DNA from: Hippophae tibetana
Taxonomy: Eukaryota > Streptophyta > Magnoliopsida > Rosales > Elaeagnaceae
NCBI GenBank assembly: GCA_037013495.1
Contig: CM072806.1
Location: 27,406,001-27,470,000, forward strand
DNA length: 64,000 nucleotides
Reading direction: 5' to 3'
Shown here: piece after piece, positions 60,301 to 64,000 of the stretch
How the letters are laid out: every line of letters starts with the position of its first letter
Numbering within the stretch: position 1 is the stretch's first letter
The notes under the pieces: model-generated
What the model was told of the DNA's origin: nothing
Databases searched by the model: none
What the model saw: the letters and a program-made list of their open reading frames with translations, nothing else
Made by a program: the position numbers and the translations under genes

Positions 60301-61380
60301 CTCAAATAGGTAACCGGGACCTAGATGATGGGTGTAAACGTCAACCCATAGAATCTTTTCATGAGCTCTATGCCAATTTAACCAAGCAGACCTCACAAAC
60401 ATGAATTAAGCAAATTACACAATAAAAGTACAAAATAACATGCTTAATTCAACATCCAACTAAAACAATCAACATATATGAAAACTACAATCTACATTAA
60501 ACATACTAGTAATGATGTGCCTCATAGACTCCTGTTCAAACTAACAGCATGCATGACACACCTCAAGCATCATATAACATGAAATCAAACACTATATAGC
60601 AAACTAATTAAAGAGTCTACCATCCAATACATAACCATGGCAAGTAGATACAAACTCTTTAAAGACTCACACTAAACTTGCATGTAAATCACAAGCAAAA
60701 TTAATATAAATTAATAAGGAATTAGGCATATTAATTTAATACAACATAAGTAATGATTAGAAAGCTATAGGTATGCTATAAGAAAGAAAAGAAGTATGCA
60801 TTAACATATATCAGAATATACATCTAGTATGTTAGAACATATACAATAGAAACTCAACTTATACTAACAAACATACTAATATGCATAACACTAGATATAA
60901 TGAGGTAAATCCCCATAAATCATTATCTATTTGTTAACATCTTCGAGTTGCTTAAGGTAACCATTCAGTATAAAAGAATCCACTAAATAATAAATAACTA
61001 CAACTCTGATAGAAATAAAACCATCAATATCTTTATCAATCTGGATCTCTATTTGAATTGTCTATTGCTACTCTTGCTTACTGCTTCTACAATGACTTAG
61101 TTCGACCCACAAACCCAGCTTACCTCCAAATTCAACATTACCCAATGTGGTGTGATTGGAAACCGTAGACTAGTAATGTGAACAATAAGGACCACCCTCA
61201 AACACTAATAACCAACCATTTTTTGGGACAAAAAGTCCACCACAAACCATCAAAGGACATACATTCCAATATATAAGAGAACTCAAAGAATTTAACTCAA
61301 CTCATTATCATAATAAGGTTCTGACATAAGAAGAAAAGTTGCAAGAGGATAACTACCTGTCGACACACGACTCACACAGT
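60300..61380. other. Intergenic DNA, probably repeat-derived
   Basis: No coding potential was seen. It directly precedes a chromovirus-like LTR piece and may belong to it, but no homologous copy in the window confirms this. Confidence 0.3.
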
Positions 61381-61690
61381 CACAAATCACTAATATCTAA
61401 TAATGCATAAGGTATTAGTGATTCGAAAATAGAAAATCAAGATGTCAATTTTAAGAGAAATTGGGTATTTATAGAATTGACTGGCCACCTCGCTAAATAC
61501 CTCGCAAAACACCTCACCAAAGATGGTGGCGAGAGTTGTGGCAAGATGTGTGGCGAGGTGCCAAAAAATCTCATTTTTCGTTTCCAAAAATTTCCAACTA
61601 ATTTCAATAAATACATGCACCTAAGAGAAAATAATAACATGAGCGACAACGTTGACAAGCGAGCATCAACCTAGCATGCACACTATGAAA
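61381..61690 (-). mobile_element. Chromovirus-like LTR U3 fragment with inverted repeat
   Basis: On the minus strand CTATAAATACCC (about 61,474-61,463) is a good TATA box. Upstream, GCCACCTCGC (61,484-61,493) and GCGAGGTGCC (61,553-61,562) on the plus strand form inverted arms around ACCTCGC/GGTGGCGAGA words. The same words occur in the LTR at 47,930-48,000. Overlapping frames on both strands are artefacts. Confidence 0.45.
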
Positions 61691-62810
61691 ACCAACCCAA
61701 TAATATGTGTAAACATACTCACATACAAAGTGTATGTAACTATGTACGTGTGTGCATTACTGATCAACAGTAACTAATCTTACACAGAGGAAGACAGAAT
61801 ATCGTGTTTTATACACGAGAATCCCACACACAAACACTAAGAACAACATGACTTACATTCTATCCCTTTGGCTTTTCGTGTCAAAACACTACACAACTAA
61901 ATACATACGCACATCTATCATGAGATGATCATGAAGATGGCCTAAAGATGTTTATTCCCATGAACAAAACATCAACACGTACCCAAACTTGAAAAACACA
62001 CATAAACCAAGTGCATCTAACTTGTGAGCTCGATCCATCTTTATGTAACAACTCATCCACTCTGTAACTCTAAAACACTAGGATCTTAACACCACTACAC
62101 ACAGTACATATGATGCTCGAAGACTTCAATCTACACTTGTAACCTATACATAAGAAGCAAACATATACTCATGAACTTATCATGCAAAAATAGTGAGTAT
62201 TCTATCAAATACTATCATGTTATCTCTATATGGTTACACATCGATAGGCTAAGCACAGTTAACATGTAGTACAAAAAAAAAATATACATGTAATGCAAGT
62301 ATACAAAATCCTCTTGAATATATGCAACACTCCTCTTAAAAGTATGCATATAAGATAACATGATACAATGCAAACTACACTTACCATCCCATGTAGAAAC
62401 TAGTATGTTAACAAATAAATACAATGCGTAGACAAACACAAGTTGTGCACAAATTTTCCCCTTTTAACATGGAAAGTCAAAGCAAACACACACAGTATGC
62501 AACATACCAAACCTCTATATGAAGAAGGGAATTTAAACAAAAATGAAATAATCTTAACACTCATGCACCACAATAGAGAATATTAGAGCAAAATGCAATA
62601 AGAAGCAACATATGTAATCATACAAAAAAGACAAAAAAATAACATTAAGACAATAGCAAGGTAAAGTATACAACAAGTAAGAAACTAAATGCACAAACAA
62701 ATCAAGAGAAGTGCGAAAACATCTCCCAAATGTCATATATAGCATAGAGTCCTACATCTATAAGTGTTGTGGGAGGGCATAAAAAGGCTTTTCTAATGTG
62801 CATAACCTAA
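61690..62810. other. Intergenic DNA without recognised features
   Basis: AT-rich, with short frames on the minus strand (62,215-62,745) that resemble no protein family and are dominated by Tyr, Leu, Phe and Cys codons. Confidence 0.35.
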
Positions 62811-63030
62811 CACCAATGCCAAATAGATGTGTCAATGAATTTGTAAGATGAAGTTGACTAGGAGTCCAACTATCTTCTAAGTTGATACATTCCTATTGAC
62901 TTAACTATCTTCTCCCAAAACATCAATGCAACATAGATATGTCAACAAATCCCTAAGAAGAAGTTCACTAGGAGTCCAACTATTTTCCAAGTTGACACAT
63001 TCCTAGTAATTTAATTGTCTTCCCCTAACA
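62811..63030. repeat. 110-bp tandem duplication
   Basis: 62811-62920 and 62921-63030 share ATAGAT.TGTCAA, CTAGGAGTCCAACTAT, AAGTTGA.ACATTCCTA and TTAA.T.TCTTC. Identity is roughly 80%. It lies immediately outside the LTR starting at 63,066 and is non-coding. Confidence 0.85.
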
Positions 63031-63065
63031 ACAATTGAGTGTATTCAATCTTGCAATCTCACTCC

Positions 63066-64000
63066 TGATGAGCGAAAACCGATATCGCCGATTCTTGCCA
63101 ATACTTTGGTTTTAATACTTATAAAACTCTCGCAAGTGCACGAATAATTTCGAAGAAAATGATAAGTATACTCCCAAGGTTGATCTAAGGAAGAAATGTA
63201 TGTGATTTTTAATTTATTATTCAAACTTTTAAAAACGAAATTAAATCCTAAACATCCTGTCACGATATTTTGGGTTTTTGTGTTTTTAATCTATTGACAT
63301 AAAAATAAACATAGATTCAATAAATATTTATGCAAATTTTATCTTTTATAATAGTGGAGTATTTATGGATATAATAACTAAGTTAATTATGTTTGCTCAT
63401 ATTATTTAGGTTATTAAAGATATGAATTGATATTTATTGATTCTCCCTTTTTTATATGAATACCACCTTTGGTGGGGTTAGATATTCTTTGTTAACTAAA
63501 CAAATCAATTAACACTTATGGGTGGGGTTGATAACTAATTTGGTTAATTAAATTAATTCCTTTTTCTAAGAGATTGAAAATGAACCATTTAAATGCCACC
63601 TTTGGTGGGGTTAGACAGTTTAAAATTTATTCAAGGTGTCCAAATTAAACCTAAGAATTTAGTTATCCGAGTACTAACTTTCAAGTTTTAAAACCACTAC
63701 TGAAAACATGTTGTCAATACATTTTCAGATAATAATTCTTATAAAAACTTTTGAAATAGAGCTTTACTCTAACTACCGGGCGATTGTACCAACAAATAAA
63801 AAAGCACTACTCTAAATCAGACCGGATAACTAAACCTTAAAATCTAATTTTTAGGTTTAAGTTTGTAATGAAAAATAATATATTTCTCTCTAACATTCTT
63901 AATATAAAATCTTGAATAAAAACAAAATCAATTCATTTTAGAGATTTTCACCTATTTAATATTTCGCAAGCATAACAACGTTATTATTACATCATGATTA
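63066..64000 (-). mobile_element. LTR 3' end, same family as 16,518-18,319, running off the window
   Basis: It is a close reverse-sense match to about 17,385-18,319, including the paired words CCACCTTTGGTGGGGTTAGA (twice) and CACTTATGGGTGGGGTTG. The LTR end is at 63,066-63,069 (TGATGAGCG) with no PBS beyond it, so this is the outer end of a 3' LTR or a solo LTR. The rest lies past the right edge. Confidence 0.85.

Noticed and set aside
61390-61674. Three overlapping frames with HLATTLATI- and HLAKYLAKHL-type repeats
   Set aside because: They come from inverted repeats in an LTR U3 region, occur on both strands and have no downstream gene.
1-64000. CRISPR arrays, defence systems or gene clusters
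   Set aside because: No regularly spaced identical repeats with unique spacers and no clustered enzyme genes exist; the window is plant nuclear DNA dominated by retrotransposons.

Overview
This window reads as nuclear DNA from a flowering plant, most likely a eudicot. It is very AT-rich, contains two intron-bearing host genes of clearly plant type, and is otherwise filled by decayed LTR retrotransposons and small non-autonomous elements. The species cannot be told from the sequence. No prokaryotic operon, CRISPR array, rRNA or tRNA gene was seen, and nothing convincing as a new enzyme system was found. The unusual content is structural: nested insertions, duplicated splice and primer-binding signals, and palindromes.

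Host genes, both on the minus strand. (1) 9,825-10,542 (5' leader to about 11,440): mitochondrial ATP synthase subunit g, two coding exons, 122 residues, with a long 5'UTR intron. (2) 49,035-57,413: a 680-residue protein with two KH domains of the FUBP/KSRP-like type, six exons, with a long Gln/Gly/Tyr/Pro-rich tail. Its introns carry several small elements (a hAT MITE with a perfect 8-bp target duplication, a foldback element, a telomere-like minisatellite) and a 69-bp duplication that copies a splice donor.

Region by region. 1-4,838: 3' part of an Athila/Tat-like Ty3/gypsy element on the plus strand (a fossil downstream ORF, interrupted by a Copia-like LTR, then an LTR). 4,850-6,630: a minus-strand gag fragment, tRNA-Asp-type primer-binding site (PBS) and LTR of a related family. 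6,630-9,800: AT-rich DNA with a TRIM-like fragment at 8.1-8.4 kb. 9.8-11.5 kb: the ATP synthase g gene. 11.6-15.7 kb: AT-rich DNA with a 177-bp tandem duplication. 15.7-32.4 kb: a nested stack. A minus-strand Copia element (LTRs at 16,257-19,928 and 29,544-31,518) contains a gypsy-family LTR in its left LTR (TSD TAATG) and a 6.9-kb Ty3/gypsy element in its interior (TSD ACATA); that element in turn has a solo LTR of its own family inside the reverse-transcriptase region. 32.4-34.3 kb: minus-strand Athila-like fragments. 34,352-41,270: an internally deleted Athila-like element with both LTRs. 41.3-43 kb: minus-strand gag, PBS and LTR of the family seen at 5-6.6 kb. 43.7-48 kb: an LTR fragment, then a degenerate minus-strand chromovirus-like pol with tRNA-iMet PBS and LTR. 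48.2-48.7 kb: an RNase H domain fossil. 49-57.4 kb: the KH gene. 57.5-63 kb: mostly unannotatable AT-rich DNA. 63,066 to the edge: another minus-strand LTR.

All retrotransposon reading frames seen carry stops or frameshifts, so no autonomous element is present. Retroelement boundaries come from sequence similarity between copies within the window, from TG/CA-type ends, PBS position and target duplications where visible; those without such marks are approximate.
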